NCBI GenBank assembly: GCA_946480245.1
Contig: CAMLIZ010000006.1
Coordinates: 1-51,885 of the forward strand
Length of the DNA stretch: 51,885 bases
Reading direction: 5' to 3'
From: an uncultured Pseudomonadota bacterium
GTDB lineage: Bacteria; Pseudomonadota; Gammaproteobacteria; Burkholderiales; Burkholderiaceae
The notes beneath the pieces are model-generated. The model saw nothing but the letters and a program-made list of their open reading frames with translations, was not told where the DNA came from and ran no database searches. The translations under genes and the position numbers were made by a program. Positions 27,549 through 36,243 of the stretch are shown one piece after another (the first letter of the stretch is position 1; every line of letters begins with the position of its first letter).

Positions 27549-28295
27549 TCAGGCCGCCGGCTGCAGGCGCGGGTCGAGCGTCACGCGCTCGTCGAACACG
27601 AAGCAACGGCCGCGCCAGTGGGGTGCGCCGTCGGTCTGTTCGAAGTACTTGAGGATGCCGCCTTCGAGCTGGTACACGTGCTGCACGCCAAGCGCCTGCA
27701 GGGCGAGCGCGGCCTTCTCGCAGCGAATGCCGCCGGTGCAGTAGCTCACCACCGTCTTGTCGGCCAGCTCGACGCTGTGGTGTGCGGCGGCCGCCGGAAA
27801 GTCGCTGAACTTCGCCAGCCGCCAATCGAGCGCGCCATGGAATGCGCCGGCATCCACCTCGAAGGCGTTGCGCGTGTCCAGCGTCACCACAGGACGGCCA
27901 CTGTCGTCATGGCCTTGGGTGAGCCAGCGCGCAAGCGTGCGCGGCTCGACCGCTGGCGCCCGTGCCTGCACGGGCCGAACCTGCGGCTGGTTCATGCGGA
28001 TGATCTCGCGCTTGATCTTCACGCGCAGATGACGAAAAGGCAGCGCGTCGCTGAAGCTTTCCTTCGGGGCGACGTCGGTGAAGCGCGCATCGCGCTGCAG
28101 CGCGGCGAGCCAGGCGCGGGCCGGCTCGATCGCGCCCGCGACGAACAGGTTGATGCCTTCCTCCGCGAGCAGCACGGTGCCCTTCAGGCCGTGGGCCAGC
28201 CCTTGCGCAAGCAGCCGCTCGCGCAGCGCCGGCAGCGCATCGAGCATGACGAACTTGTAAGCCGAGAGGTTGAGGATCACGGGCGCATTGGGCAT
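27549..28295 (-). CDS. trhO: Rhodanese-like tRNA uridine-34 hydroxylase
   Basis: 248 residues: an N-terminal acylphosphatase-like domain (LKGTVLLAEEGINLFVAG) and a rhodanese domain with the catalytic cysteine in YCTGGIRCEKA. This is the TrhO/YceA family, which forms 5-hydroxyuridine at the tRNA wobble position using oxygen and prephenate-derived chemistry. It is shorter than the 350-residue E. coli protein but ends as betaproteobacterial members do. The ATG lies nine bases after a TACAAT -10 box, in a 53-bp divergent spacer shared with dnaE. Confidence 0.92.
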   Translation of the reverse strand: MPNAPVILNLSAYKFVMLDALPALRERLLAQGLAHGLKGTVLLAEEGINLFVAGAIEPARAWLAALQRDARFTDVAPKESFSDALPFRHLRVKIKREIIRMNQPQVRPVQARAPAVEPRTLARWLTQGHDDSGRPVVTLDTRNAFEVDAGAFHGALDWRLAKFSDFPAAAAHHSVELADKTVVSYCTGGIRCEKAALALQALGVQHVYQLEGGILKYFEQTDGAPHWRGRCFVFDERVTLDPRLQPAA

Positions 28296-28304
28296 CGGGC
28301 GGGG

Positions 28305-28342
28305 ATTGTAGGCAGGCCCCAGCGAGGGGCGATCTCTACAAT
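28305..28342. promoter_or_regulatory. Divergent promoters of trhO (minus) and dnaE (plus), both predicted (near-)leaderless
   Basis: Two identical -10 hexamers face outward: TACAAT on the minus strand (28310 to 28305), nine bases before the trhO ATG, and TACAAT on the plus strand (28337–28342), six bases before the dnaE ATG. Neither gene has a Shine-Dalgarno sequence. No consensus -35 at 16–18 bp. Confidence 0.55.
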
Positions 28343-28348
28343 TGCCGG

Positions 28349-31300
28349 ATGTCTTTCGTTCATCTTCGCCTGCACACGGAATTCTCGGTCGTCGACGGCA
28401 CTTTGCGCATCGATGACGTGGCGGGCGCGGCGCGCGCCGACGCGCAGGTGGCGCTGGGCATCACCGATCTCAACAACCTGTTCGGCGCGGTCAAGTTTTA
28501 TTCCGCCTGTCGCAAAAAGGGCATCAAGCCGATCCTCGGCGTCGACGTCTGGATGGAGCCGGAGCCGGGGGACAAGCAGCCCAACCGCCTGGCGCTGCTG
28601 GTGCAGGACAGCGCCGGCTATCACAACGTGTGTGAGCTGCTGGCGCGCGGCTGGACCCGCAACGCGCAGCGCGCACAGGCGTGGATCCAGTGGGAGTGGC
28701 TGCAGACGTTGGGCGGCGGGCTGATCGCGCTGTCGGGTGCCGACGGGGGATGCGTGGGACAGGCGCTGCTGGCGGGCGACAAGGCGCGCGCGGCGGCGAG
28801 CGCGCGCAAGCTGGCCGAGCTGTTTCCGGGGCGCTTCTACATCGAGCTGCAACGCGCCGGCCTGCCCAGCAACGAAGCGCACGTGCGCGCCGCGGTGCCG
28901 TTGGCGGCCGAGCTGCAGCTGCCCGTGGTGGCTACGCACCCGGTGCAGTTTCTCGAACCCGATGACTTCGACGCGCACGAGGCGCGCGTGTGCATCGCGC
29001 AAGGCGAGACGCTGGCCGACCCGCGCCGCGTCAAGCGCTTTACGCGCGAGCAGTACTTCAAGCCGCAACGCGACATGGAAGCGCTGTTCGCCGACGTGCC
29101 GAGCGCGGTGGCCAACACGGTGGAGATCGCGCGGCGCTGCAACCTCACACTCGTGCTCGGCAAGCCGCAGCTGCCGGACTTTCCCACGCCCGACGGCATG
29201 CCGATCGAGGCTTACTTCCGGCACGCGTCGTTCGAGGGGCTGGAGGACCGCTTGCGCCTGCTGTACCCCGACGAAGCGCAGCGAGACAAGGAGCGTCCGC
29301 GCTACGTGGAGCGCCTGGAATTCGAGATCGGCACGATCCTGAAGATGGGCTTTCCCGGCTATTTCCTGATCGTGTCGGACTTCATCCTCTGGGCCAAGAA
29401 CAACGGCTGCCCGGTGGGGCCGGGCCGCGGCTCCGGTGCCGGCTCGCTGGTCGCCTATGCGCTGAAGATCACCGACCTCGACCCGCTGCAATACAACCTG
29501 CTGTTCGAGCGCTTCCTGAACCCCGAGCGCGTGTCGATGCCCGACTTCGACGTCGACTTCTGCCAGGCCAACCGGGACCGCGTGATCGACTACGTGAAGG
29601 AGAAGTACGGGCGCGAGGCGGTGAGCCAGATCGCCACGTTCGGCACGATGGCCGCCAAGGCGGCATTGCGCGACGTGGGCCGCGTGCTCGGCATGGGCTA
29701 TGGCCATGTGGATTCGATCGCCAAGCTGATCCCCGCGCCGCCGGGCAAGACGGTGACCCTGGCCAAGGTGCCGGAGCAGCCCGACCCGGGCGTGATCTAC
29801 GCGCGCAAGGAGGCGCCCGAGCTCGAGCAGCGCGAGCAGGCCGAGGAGGAGGTGGCTGCGCTGCTGGAACTGGCTGCGCGCGTGGAAGGCATGGTGCGCA
29901 ACATCGGCATGCATGCCGGCGGCGTGCTGATCGCGCCGGGCAAGATCACCGACTTCTGCCCGCTGTACCAGCAGCCGGGCAGCGACAGCGCGGTGAGCCA
30001 GTACGACAAGGACGACGTGGAGGCGATCGGCCTCGTGAAGTTCGACTTCCTCGGCCTGGCTACGCTGACGATCCTCGAACTCGCGAAGGACTTCATCGTC
30101 GCGCGCCACCCCGAGCGCCGCGACTTCGCCTACGAGACCATTCCGCTGGACGACCCCAAGGTCTACAAGCTCTTCTCGGACGGCCTGACCGAAGCGGTGT
30201 TCCAGTTTGAAAGCCGCGGCATGCAGGGCATGCTGCGCGACGCGCGCCCGAGCCGGCTCGAAGACCTGATCGCGCTGAACGCGCTCTATCGGCCGGGCCC
30301 GATGGACCTGATCCCCACCTTCGTGGCGCGCAAGCACGGCCGCGAGCCGGTGGAATACCCGCACCCGCTCACCGAACCCGTGCTCGCGGAGACCTACGGG
30401 ATCATGGTGTATCAGGAGCAGGTGATGCAGACGGCGCAGGTGCTGGGCGGCTACTCGCTCGGTGGCGCCGACATGCTGCGGCGGGCCATGGGCAAGAAGA
30501 AGCCCGAGGAGATGGCCAAGCACCGCGAGATCTTCCGCGAGGGTGCGGCCAAGAAGGGCATCGGCCAGCAGAAGGCCGACGAGGTCTTCGACCTGATGGA
30601 GAAGTTCGCGGGCTATGGCTTCAACAAGAGCCATGCCGCCGCGTATTCGCTGCTGGCGTATCACACGGCCTGGCTGAAGGTGCACTACACGGCCGAGTTC
30701 TACGCGGCCAACATGACGATCGAAATCGATGACACCGACAAGCTGAAGGTGTTGCTGGCCGACGCCAAGAACTTCGCCATCGAGTTCGAGCCGCCCGACG
30801 TGAACCGCGGCGTGTGGCGCTTCGAGCCGGTCACCGACAAGCGCATCCGCTACGGTCTCGGCGCGATCAAGGGCACGGGTGCCGGCGCGATCGAAGCCAT
30901 CGTGGCGGCGCGCGAAGGCGTGGACGGCAGCGGCGGCGGCCCGTTCCGCAGCCTGTTCGACTTTTGTGCCCGCGTGGACCGAGGCCGCATCAACAAGCGT
31001 GTGGTCGAGGCCTTGATCAAGGCGGGTGCCTTCGACCTGCTGCACGCCGATCGCGCCAGCGCGCTGGCCAGCGTGTCACTCGCGTTCGACTGGGCGGATT
31101 CGCAGGCCGCGCACGCCGACCAGGGCGGGCTGTTCGACTTCGGCGACTCGCATGCGGCCTCTACCCAGGAGCCGCAGATGGTTCAGGCCGAGCCCTGGAG
31201 CATCAAGGAGCGGCTGACGATCGAGAAGACGGCGATCGGCTTCTACCTCTCGGGTCACCTGTTCGATCAGAGCGAACCCGAGGTGCGCCGCTTTGCGCGC

Positions 31301-31855
31301 CGCAAGATCGCCGACCTGGTGGACAGCCGCGAGCCGCAGATGGTGGCCGGCATCGTCAGCGACCTGCGCATCGTCAACGGCCAGCGCGGCCGCGTGGCGA
31401 TCTTCAAGCTGGACGACAAGAGCGAGACGATCGAGGCGGTGGCCGACGAGAAGCTGCTGGACGCGCATCGCGATCTACTGAAGGACGACGAACTGCTCGT
31501 GATTCAGGGCCGCGTGAAGCCCGATCGCTTCTCCGGCGGCCTGCGGCTGGACGTGCAGCAGGTGTGGGACCTGGCCGGCGCACGCTGCCGCTTCGCGCGC
31601 TACCTGCGCGTGGCGGTCAATGGCAGCGCGCCGCCGGTGCAGCAGTTGCTGGGCGAATTTCCGCCGCGCCGCGAAGCCACCGAGCACGGCGACCTCGTGC
31701 AGGGCGTGGCAATCCGCCTGGCGCTGAAGCGCGCGGGCGCCGTGGGAGAGCTCGACCTGGGCGAGGAGGCTCGCTTCTTCCCCAGCGATGCTGCGCTGCA
31801 GCGCTGGCGGCAGGCGGCTCACGGTGCCGCGGAACTGGTGTACGAAGCCACATGA
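28349..31855 (+). CDS. dnaE: DNA polymerase III alpha subunit
   Basis: A 1168-residue replicative polymerase, full length for DnaE1. The N-terminal PHP domain opens with FVHLRLHTEFSVVDGTL. The polymerase palm carries GPGRGSGAGSLVAYAL (near residue 357–372) and MPDFDVDFC with the catalytic aspartates near 400. Further on are the GYGFNKSHAAAYSLLAYHTAWLK motif (about 752–774), a helix-hairpin-helix region and a C-terminal OB-fold (PQMVAGIVSDLRIVNGQRGR). The clamp-binding motif is probably QGGLFDF near 930. The start is fixed by the family N-terminus, which makes the six-base distance to the -10 box notable. Confidence 0.98.
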   Translation: MSFVHLRLHTEFSVVDGTLRIDDVAGAARADAQVALGITDLNNLFGAVKFYSACRKKGIKPILGVDVWMEPEPGDKQPNRLALLVQDSAGYHNVCELLARGWTRNAQRAQAWIQWEWLQTLGGGLIALSGADGGCVGQALLAGDKARAAASARKLAELFPGRFYIELQRAGLPSNEAHVRAAVPLAAELQLPVVATHPVQFLEPDDFDAHEARVCIAQGETLADPRRVKRFTREQYFKPQRDMEALFADVPSAVANTVEIARRCNLTLVLGKPQLPDFPTPDGMPIEAYFRHASFEGLEDRLRLLYPDEAQRDKERPRYVERLEFEIGTILKMGFPGYFLIVSDFILWAKNNGCPVGPGRGSGAGSLVAYALKITDLDPLQYNLLFERFLNPERVSMPDFDVDFCQANRDRVIDYVKEKYGREAVSQIATFGTMAAKAALRDVGRVLGMGYGHVDSIAKLIPAPPGKTVTLAKVPEQPDPGVIYARKEAPELEQREQAEEEVAALLELAARVEGMVRNIGMHAGGVLIAPGKITDFCPLYQQPGSDSAVSQYDKDDVEAIGLVKFDFLGLATLTILELAKDFIVARHPERRDFAYETIPLDDPKVYKLFSDGLTEAVFQFESRGMQGMLRDARPSRLEDLIALNALYRPGPMDLIPTFVARKHGREPVEYPHPLTEPVLAETYGIMVYQEQVMQTAQVLGGYSLGGADMLRRAMGKKKPEEMAKHREIFREGAAKKGIGQQKADEVFDLMEKFAGYGFNKSHAAAYSLLAYHTAWLKVHYTAEFYAANMTIEIDDTDKLKVLLADAKNFAIEFEPPDVNRGVWRFEPVTDKRIRYGLGAIKGTGAGAIEAIVAAREGVDGSGGGPFRSLFDFCARVDRGRINKRVVEALIKAGAFDLLHADRASALASVSLAFDWADSQAAHADQGGLFDFGDSHAASTQEPQMVQAEPWSIKERLTIEKTAIGFYLSGHLFDQSEPEVRRFARRKIADLVDSREPQMVAGIVSDLRIVNGQRGRVAIFKLDDKSETIEAVADEKLLDAHRDLLKDDELLVIQGRVKPDRFSGGLRLDVQQVWDLAGARCRFARYLRVAVNGSAPPVQQLLGEFPPRREATEHGDLVQGVAIRLALKRAGAVGELDLGEEARFFPSDAALQRWRQAAHGAAELVYEAT

Positions 31856-31940
31856 CGCGTTCGTGAAGAAGTGTCAGCAGCGTCGCCGCAAGTGAGTGCG
31901 GCCGCGTTGTACCGTCATGATTCGATCCGAGGAGCGACCC

Positions 31941-32420
31941 ATGAAGCAGATGTTCCGTTTTGCCCTGGCCGCCGGTGCGGCCGCCGCGCTGTGCGCACCC
32001 GCGCTGGCCGCCGACGTCGGCGTGTCGGTATCGATCAACCAGCCGGGCTTCTACGGCCGCATCGACATCAACCAACCCCCGCCGCAGCCGGCGCTGATCT
32101 TCGCGCAGCCCGTCCTGATCGCCCCGGCACCGGTGCATGTGGTGCAGCAGCCGATCTACCTGCGCGTACCGCCCGGCCACGAACGCCATTGGGGCAAGCA
32201 CTGCCGCCAGTACAACGCCTGCGGCGTGCCCGTGTACTTCATCCGCGACGACTACTACCGCCAGCACTATGTGGTGGAGCAGCCGCCGCGCTATGTGCAA
32301 GGCCAGCGCGTGATGGTGGTGCGCGAGCACGAAGGCGACTGGCACGGCGAGGGCCGAGGCCGCGGCCATGACGACGATCACGGCCCGGGGCGCGGGCGCG
32401 GCCATGGAAGGCACGATTGA
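31941..32420 (+). CDS. Small secreted protein with Arg/Gly/His/Asp-rich tail
   Basis: 159 residues. A clear signal peptide (MKQMFRFALAAGAAAALCAP then ALA) is cleaved before residue 26. The mature part begins ADVGVSVSINQPGFYGRIDI and has a proline- and valine-rich middle (QPIYLRVPPGHERHWGKHC), two cysteines, and a low-complexity tail of Gly, Arg, His and Asp. Short proteins of this layout are common in Burkholderiales; function unknown, but the His/Asp tail could bind metal. The ATG at 31941 has a GAGGAG ribosome-binding site. Stands alone after dnaE. Confidence 0.82.
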   Translation: MKQMFRFALAAGAAAALCAPALAADVGVSVSINQPGFYGRIDINQPPPQPALIFAQPVLIAPAPVHVVQQPIYLRVPPGHERHWGKHCRQYNACGVPVYFIRDDYYRQHYVVEQPPRYVQGQRVMVVREHEGDWHGEGRGRGHDDDHGPGRGRGHGRHD

Positions 32421-32463
32421 CGCCCCTGTTGCGTGACGGGTTTCGCGTTCGGTGAGGTCGATT

Positions 32464-32477
32464 GCGGGCTCGCCCGC
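32464..32477 (+). terminator. Weak hairpin after the secreted-protein gene
   Basis: GCGGG (32464–32468), loop CTCG, CCCGC (32473–32477), followed by TCTTGG. The stem is short and the T-tract poor, so termination is uncertain. Confidence 0.25.
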
Positions 32478-32500
32478 TCTTGGCGGCGCGGCCTGACTGA

Positions 32501-32506
32501 CACACT
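32501..32506 (+). promoter_or_regulatory. Possible -10 box of the patatin gene
   Basis: CACACT ends six bases before the ATG at 32513; weaker than the other cases but with the same spacing and no Shine-Dalgarno. Confidence 0.25.
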
Positions 32507-32512
32507 GGGCGC

Positions 32513-33829
32513 ATGTCCAGTTCCGCCATGAAAGCCCCTGCGCCGCTGATCGGGCTCATCCTCACCGGCGGCGGCGCGCGTGCCGCCTACCAGGTAGGCG
32601 TGCTGAAGGCGGTGGCACGCATCCGCCGCGACTGCAAGGCACCCTACGGCAATCCGTTTCCAGTGATTGCCGGCACCTCGGCCGGTGCGATCAATGCCGC
32701 AGCCCTGGCCTCCCATGCGGACCACTTCGACCTGGCGGTGTCCGGCCTGGCCGACGTGTGGGCGAACTTCCAGGCCGAGCAGGTGTATCGCGCCGACTCG
32801 CTGGGCGTGGTGCGCACCGGCGCGCGCTGGCTCACCCTGTGGTCGCTCGGCTGGGTGATCGCCCGCTGGCGGCGGGCTCGGCCCCGCTCGCTGCTCGACA
32901 ACTCGCCGCTGGCCGATCTGCTCAAGCGCATGGTGCACCTCGATCGCCTGCACGAGGTGATGCGAGCCGGCCACCTGCAGGCGCTGGCCGTTACCGCGTC
33001 CAGCTACAGCTCCGGCTTTCACGTCACGTTCTACGACGCGGTGCGCCATTTCGAGCCGTGGACACGCTCGCAGCGCATCGCCGTGCGCAACGACATCACG
33101 CTGCAGCACCTGATGGCGTCGGCGGCCATCCCGTTCGTGTTCCCGGCGGTGCCGCTCACCGTGGAAGGGCAGGGCGAGTATTTCGGCGATGGCTCGATGC
33201 GTCAGGCCGCGCCCATCTCGCCGGCCGTGCACCTGGGGGCCGAGAAGATCCTGGTGATCGGTGCCGGCCGCATGCAGGAGCCCGCCGGCGAGCGCCGCCC
33301 AGCCACCGAGTACCCCACGCTGGCGCAGGTGGCCGGACATGCCTTGTCCAACATCTTCCTGGATGCTCTTGCGGTCGACGTCGAGCGGCTGCAACGCATC
33401 AACAACACGCTGTCGTTGCTGCCGCCCGAGGCGCGTGCCCACACCAGCCTGCGCCCGATCGACGTGCTGCTGATCGCGCCCAGCCAGCGCATCGACGACA
33501 TCGCGGCGCGCCACATCCAGAACCTGCCGACGGCCATGCGTGCGCTGCTGCGCGGCGTTGGCGTTTCCAGTGCGGAGCACGGGCAGGAAGCGCGAGGGTC
33601 GGCGTTGGCGAGCTATCTGCTGTTCGAGGCGCCGTTCACGCGCGAGCTGATCGCGCTGGGCGAGGCGGACACGTTTGCGCGGCGGGACGAGGTGGTGAAG
33701 TTCTTCGGATGGGGCGAGCCCAAGGGAGAAGCGCGCAGGAACGCAGCGGGGCGCGCGCTCGGCGATGCTGAGCCTAGGTCCGAAGCGTCCACCACAACAT
33801 CTTCAAGCGAATTCCCATCAGGAATTTGA
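32513..33829 (+). CDS. Patatin-like phospholipase
   Basis: 438 residues. The patatin domain has the oxyanion-hole LTGGGARAAYQVGV (17–30), the nucleophile elbow GTSAG (Ser56) and the catalytic Asp in FGDGSMRQ (Asp226). It is expected to hydrolyse acyl chains from phospholipids. No signal peptide; a hydrophobic stretch near 105–118 could associate with membrane. The last 18 codons overlap the convergent glycosyltransferase gene by 56 bp and read as low-complexity serine/threonine; a related protein without that tail would be expected. Confidence 0.9.
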   Translation: MSSSAMKAPAPLIGLILTGGGARAAYQVGVLKAVARIRRDCKAPYGNPFPVIAGTSAGAINAAALASHADHFDLAVSGLADVWANFQAEQVYRADSLGVVRTGARWLTLWSLGWVIARWRRARPRSLLDNSPLADLLKRMVHLDRLHEVMRAGHLQALAVTASSYSSGFHVTFYDAVRHFEPWTRSQRIAVRNDITLQHLMASAAIPFVFPAVPLTVEGQGEYFGDGSMRQAAPISPAVHLGAEKILVIGAGRMQEPAGERRPATEYPTLAQVAGHALSNIFLDALAVDVERLQRINNTLSLLPPEARAHTSLRPIDVLLIAPSQRIDDIAARHIQNLPTAMRALLRGVGVSSAEHGQEARGSALASYLLFEAPFTRELIALGEADTFARRDEVVKFFGWGEPKGEARRNAAGRALGDAEPRSEASTTTSSSEFPSGI

Positions 33830-34727
33830 CGCCCTGCCATGCCGGGCTACGGCGGCTCGCTTTGCGATCAATCGCGTGCAGCGCGTGGTAGTGGGTTGCC
33901 ATGAACGCTGCCAGCTGGGGCGTGAACCAGGAGTTGGTCGACTTGCGCCATAGCTGCGCGAGCCGGCTCAGCGCAGCTTGGTGCGCTCCCGGAAACGACG
34001 CGAGCGTGTCGAGCACGGCCAAGCTCTCTCGCCGACGTTGGTCGGGCGGACGGCGGACCCGCCTGTTCGCTTCACGACCCAGCTCGGTGGCGGTAGTCGC
34101 GTGTCGGCGAAAACGCACGAGCGGGCGATCGACATAGCGGATGCTGGCGACGCTACTGGCGACGAAAGCCAACCACCAGTCGTAGTAGAGGTGTTCGGGA
34201 AGCGGGAGCGCGAGTTCGACGAGAGGCGTGCGAAAGATGCAAGCGTGTCCCGATACGCAGTTGGCGAATGCAAACGCGAGCGGGCTGCTTCCGGAGACCA
34301 TGTTGAGCCGGTCGGAGATCTTCTGATGCAGCGGCTTGCCCTGGCCGTCGATCAAGGCGGAATCGCAATAGACCAGCATGTCGCCCTGCCGCGCTTCCTG
34401 CAACAAGGTCTCCAGCTTGTCTGCCTCCCAGATATCGTCCTGGTCGCAAGGTGCAATCCAATCCCCGGTGCACGCCTCGAAGACTTGCTCGAAGTTGGTT
34501 CGAAGACCGAGGTTTTGCTCGTTGCGGATGAGCCGGCAGCGCGCAAACCGAGGCGCGTAGTGTTGCAGGATCTCCCAGGTGTCGTCGCTCGATGCGTCGT
34601 CCGCCGCAACCAACTCATAGGGCGCATGACTCTGGGCGAGCAAGGATTCCAACTGCTCGGCGAGATACGAACTGCCGTTGTAGGTGCACAGCGCCACTGA
34701 AACCCGCAGGCCGGATTCCATCGTCAC
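33774..34727 (-). CDS. Glycosyltransferase family 2
   Basis: 317 residues of the GT-A fold: VSVALCTYNGSSYLAEQLES at the start, the ADDASSDDTWEIL segment, the metal-binding DQDDIWEADKLETLL (DxD-like) and a C-terminal DRPLVRFRRHATT. Resembles RfbN/rhamnosyltransferase-type enzymes adding sugars to surface polysaccharide. Last gene of the eight-gene LPS run. It starts at a GTG that overlaps the methyltransferase stop (GTGA); an ATG six bases on (34721) is an alternative. Confidence 0.87.
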   Translation of the reverse strand: MTMESGLRVSVALCTYNGSSYLAEQLESLLAQSHAPYELVAADDASSDDTWEILQHYAPRFARCRLIRNEQNLGLRTNFEQVFEACTGDWIAPCDQDDIWEADKLETLLQEARQGDMLVYCDSALIDGQGKPLHQKISDRLNMVSGSSPLAFAFANCVSGHACIFRTPLVELALPLPEHLYYDWWLAFVASSVASIRYVDRPLVRFRRHATTATELGREANRRVRRPPDQRRRESLAVLDTLASFPGAHQAALSRLAQLWRKSTNSWFTPQLAAFMATHYHALHAIDRKASRRSPAWQGVKFLMGIRLKMLWWTLRT

Positions 34728-35371
34728 TTCACCGCTTCCAACTCCCAGAGGAAATAGATCAGCCGCTCACGGCTCGATCCATGTTTGCCTCTGAGTCGCC
34801 GCACGGCATCCCGGATGGCGTGTGCGGCCACCTTGCTCAGCGGCAGATGCGGGGGAACCGGCGGCGTCGCGCTGAAGGCCTCCTGTTGGCGCACCCACTG
34901 TGCCCTGCGCGCGATGAAGTGCCCTTGGAAGCCGTACATCCGACCAAGAGGGTTCTCGCCGCAGAAGTACTCGTGCGTGTGCTCGGTGATCACGTTGACG
35001 TGCGTCGGGTCGACGAATGCCTCGGCGTTAGGCCATGCGGGAGTGAGCGCGTAGAACAGACCGCCCGGCGCCAGCACTCGCCACACCTCGTCCATCAGTC
35101 TGATGAAAGGGAAGAAGGTGCTGCGCCCGTCCGTCGTCGCGAGGATGCGCGGCACATGCTCGATGAAGTCGAAGGCAGAGACGGAGCCGAAACGGCCCGT
35201 CTCGTAGGGAATCGATTCCACTGCAAGATTTGCGGTGCGGTACTCGAAGGGCAGGCGGTCTGCGAGCGCGCGGATGTCGACTCCGCACAGATGGCTTCGC
35301 TCGTAGGGGTTGCGAGGGCGTTTGCCACAGCCGAGGTCCAGATGGATGTCGGGGAGCGCTGGAGTGTTCAT
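34724..35371 (-). CDS. SAM-dependent methyltransferase (type 11-like)
   Basis: 215 residues from the ATG at 35371. The SAM-binding motif I is IHLDLGCGKRPRNPY at the very start; FDFIEHVPR and VWRVLAPGGLFYALTP follow. The insertion WPNAEAFVDPTHVNVITEHT is typical of methyltransferases in polysaccharide clusters. A further ATG at 35428 overlaps the stop codon of the upstream DUF5672 gene (ATGA), giving 234 residues; the extra residues look unconserved, so the shorter form is preferred, but the coupled start is possible. Substrate probably a surface sugar or lipid (from context). Confidence 0.82.
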   Translation of the reverse strand: MNTPALPDIHLDLGCGKRPRNPYERSHLCGVDIRALADRLPFEYRTANLAVESIPYETGRFGSVSAFDFIEHVPRILATTDGRSTFFPFIRLMDEVWRVLAPGGLFYALTPAWPNAEAFVDPTHVNVITEHTHEYFCGENPLGRMYGFQGHFIARRAQWVRQQEAFSATPPVPPHLPLSKVAAHAIRDAVRRLRGKHGSSRERLIYFLWELEAVK

Positions 35372-35424
35372 GTGTGATGTGCGTTCGATGCTACCCGGGA
35401 CGCCAGCGGGTTCGGCATCTCGCG

Positions 35425-36243
35425 TCATATCTTGCGGCGCCGTGCCGCGAGCCAGAGTCGCCACCGAAGGCGCAAGGTGCGCCTGTCGGTCATTCCCAGT
35501 CGGCGGCGCTTATCGAGGATCAGGGCGGCCCCTTCGATATCGCCAAGATCCAGCAGCCGCGAACATAAGTCGTGGGCGTCCAGGTTGCGGGACATGCGAT
35601 CCGGCATCTGGCGCAGGAAGGCATGGAGGGCATCGCGCTCGAAGACGCGGTCGAAGTTCATGAGCCCGTGAAACCCGAAGGTGGGCCCTTGAGGCGGCAG
35701 GCGCTCGAAGGCGAACCGGTCCGCTGCCTCCGGAGGTGCGAATCGAATGCCGAAGTCCCTTTCGAGCCGAGCCCGGTGGGTGCGACAGATGCACAGATCT
35801 TCGGGATGCGTGGCCTCGAACGAGGGGTCGGCCAGCGCCTGGAGAAGCCGGCGCGAGCGCAGCGAAAAACCGCCGTTGCCGACGCTCAGCACGGGATCGG
35901 GCACATCATGCCAGCGTGGGCCGATGTAGTCCCATGTGAGAAACGACGGGTCCCACGCATCGGGGTCGAGCACGAATCCGTCCCACTGCACGACGAGCAC
36001 ATGACTGGTGTGCACGTGCGGCGCCAGCGACTTGAGCATGAAGCGCGAGTAGTCCTCTGTCGAGTCGATGCGTGCTGGCAGTACGTGCACGTTTTCCGGC
36101 GCCGGCGGGCACGCTGCAACATCGGTGAACAGCAGCGTGCTTGCGAAGGAAAGATGCCGGTGGCAATGGGCGATTGCCGCAAGTGCCAGTGCCGGCGAAC
36201 GCGTGTCCACGCAGCACAGGGTGACGTCGTTCAAGCTGCGCAT
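35425..36243 (-). CDS. DUF5672 protein, probable glycosyltransferase
   Basis: 272 residues. The DUF5672 pattern is visible: LVVQWDGFVLDPDAWDPSFL near residue 85–104, DYIGPRWH, then SVGNGGFSLRSRRLL (about 122–136), and the C-terminal GFHGLMNFDRVF. The GNGGFSLRS segment resembles the C-terminal acceptor-side motif of GT-A enzymes, supporting sugar transfer, but no member known to me has a proven activity. Overlaps the upstream GT4 gene by 13 nt and lies inside the LPS core run. Confidence 0.78.
   Translation of the reverse strand: MRSLNDVTLCCVDTRSPALALAAIAHCHRHLSFASTLLFTDVAACPPAPENVHVLPARIDSTEDYSRFMLKSLAPHVHTSHVLVVQWDGFVLDPDAWDPSFLTWDYIGPRWHDVPDPVLSVGNGGFSLRSRRLLQALADPSFEATHPEDLCICRTHRARLERDFGIRFAPPEAADRFAFERLPPQGPTFGFHGLMNFDRVFERDALHAFLRQMPDRMSRNLDAHDLCSRLLDLGDIEGAALILDKRRRLGMTDRRTLRLRWRLWLAARRRKI

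Noticed and set aside
28277..31045. A 922-codon open frame antisense to dnaE
   Set aside because: Its translation is His/Gln/Arg/Ala-rich with no domain, and it mirrors a certain gene. Long antisense frames are normal in GC-rich genomes with G/C third positions.
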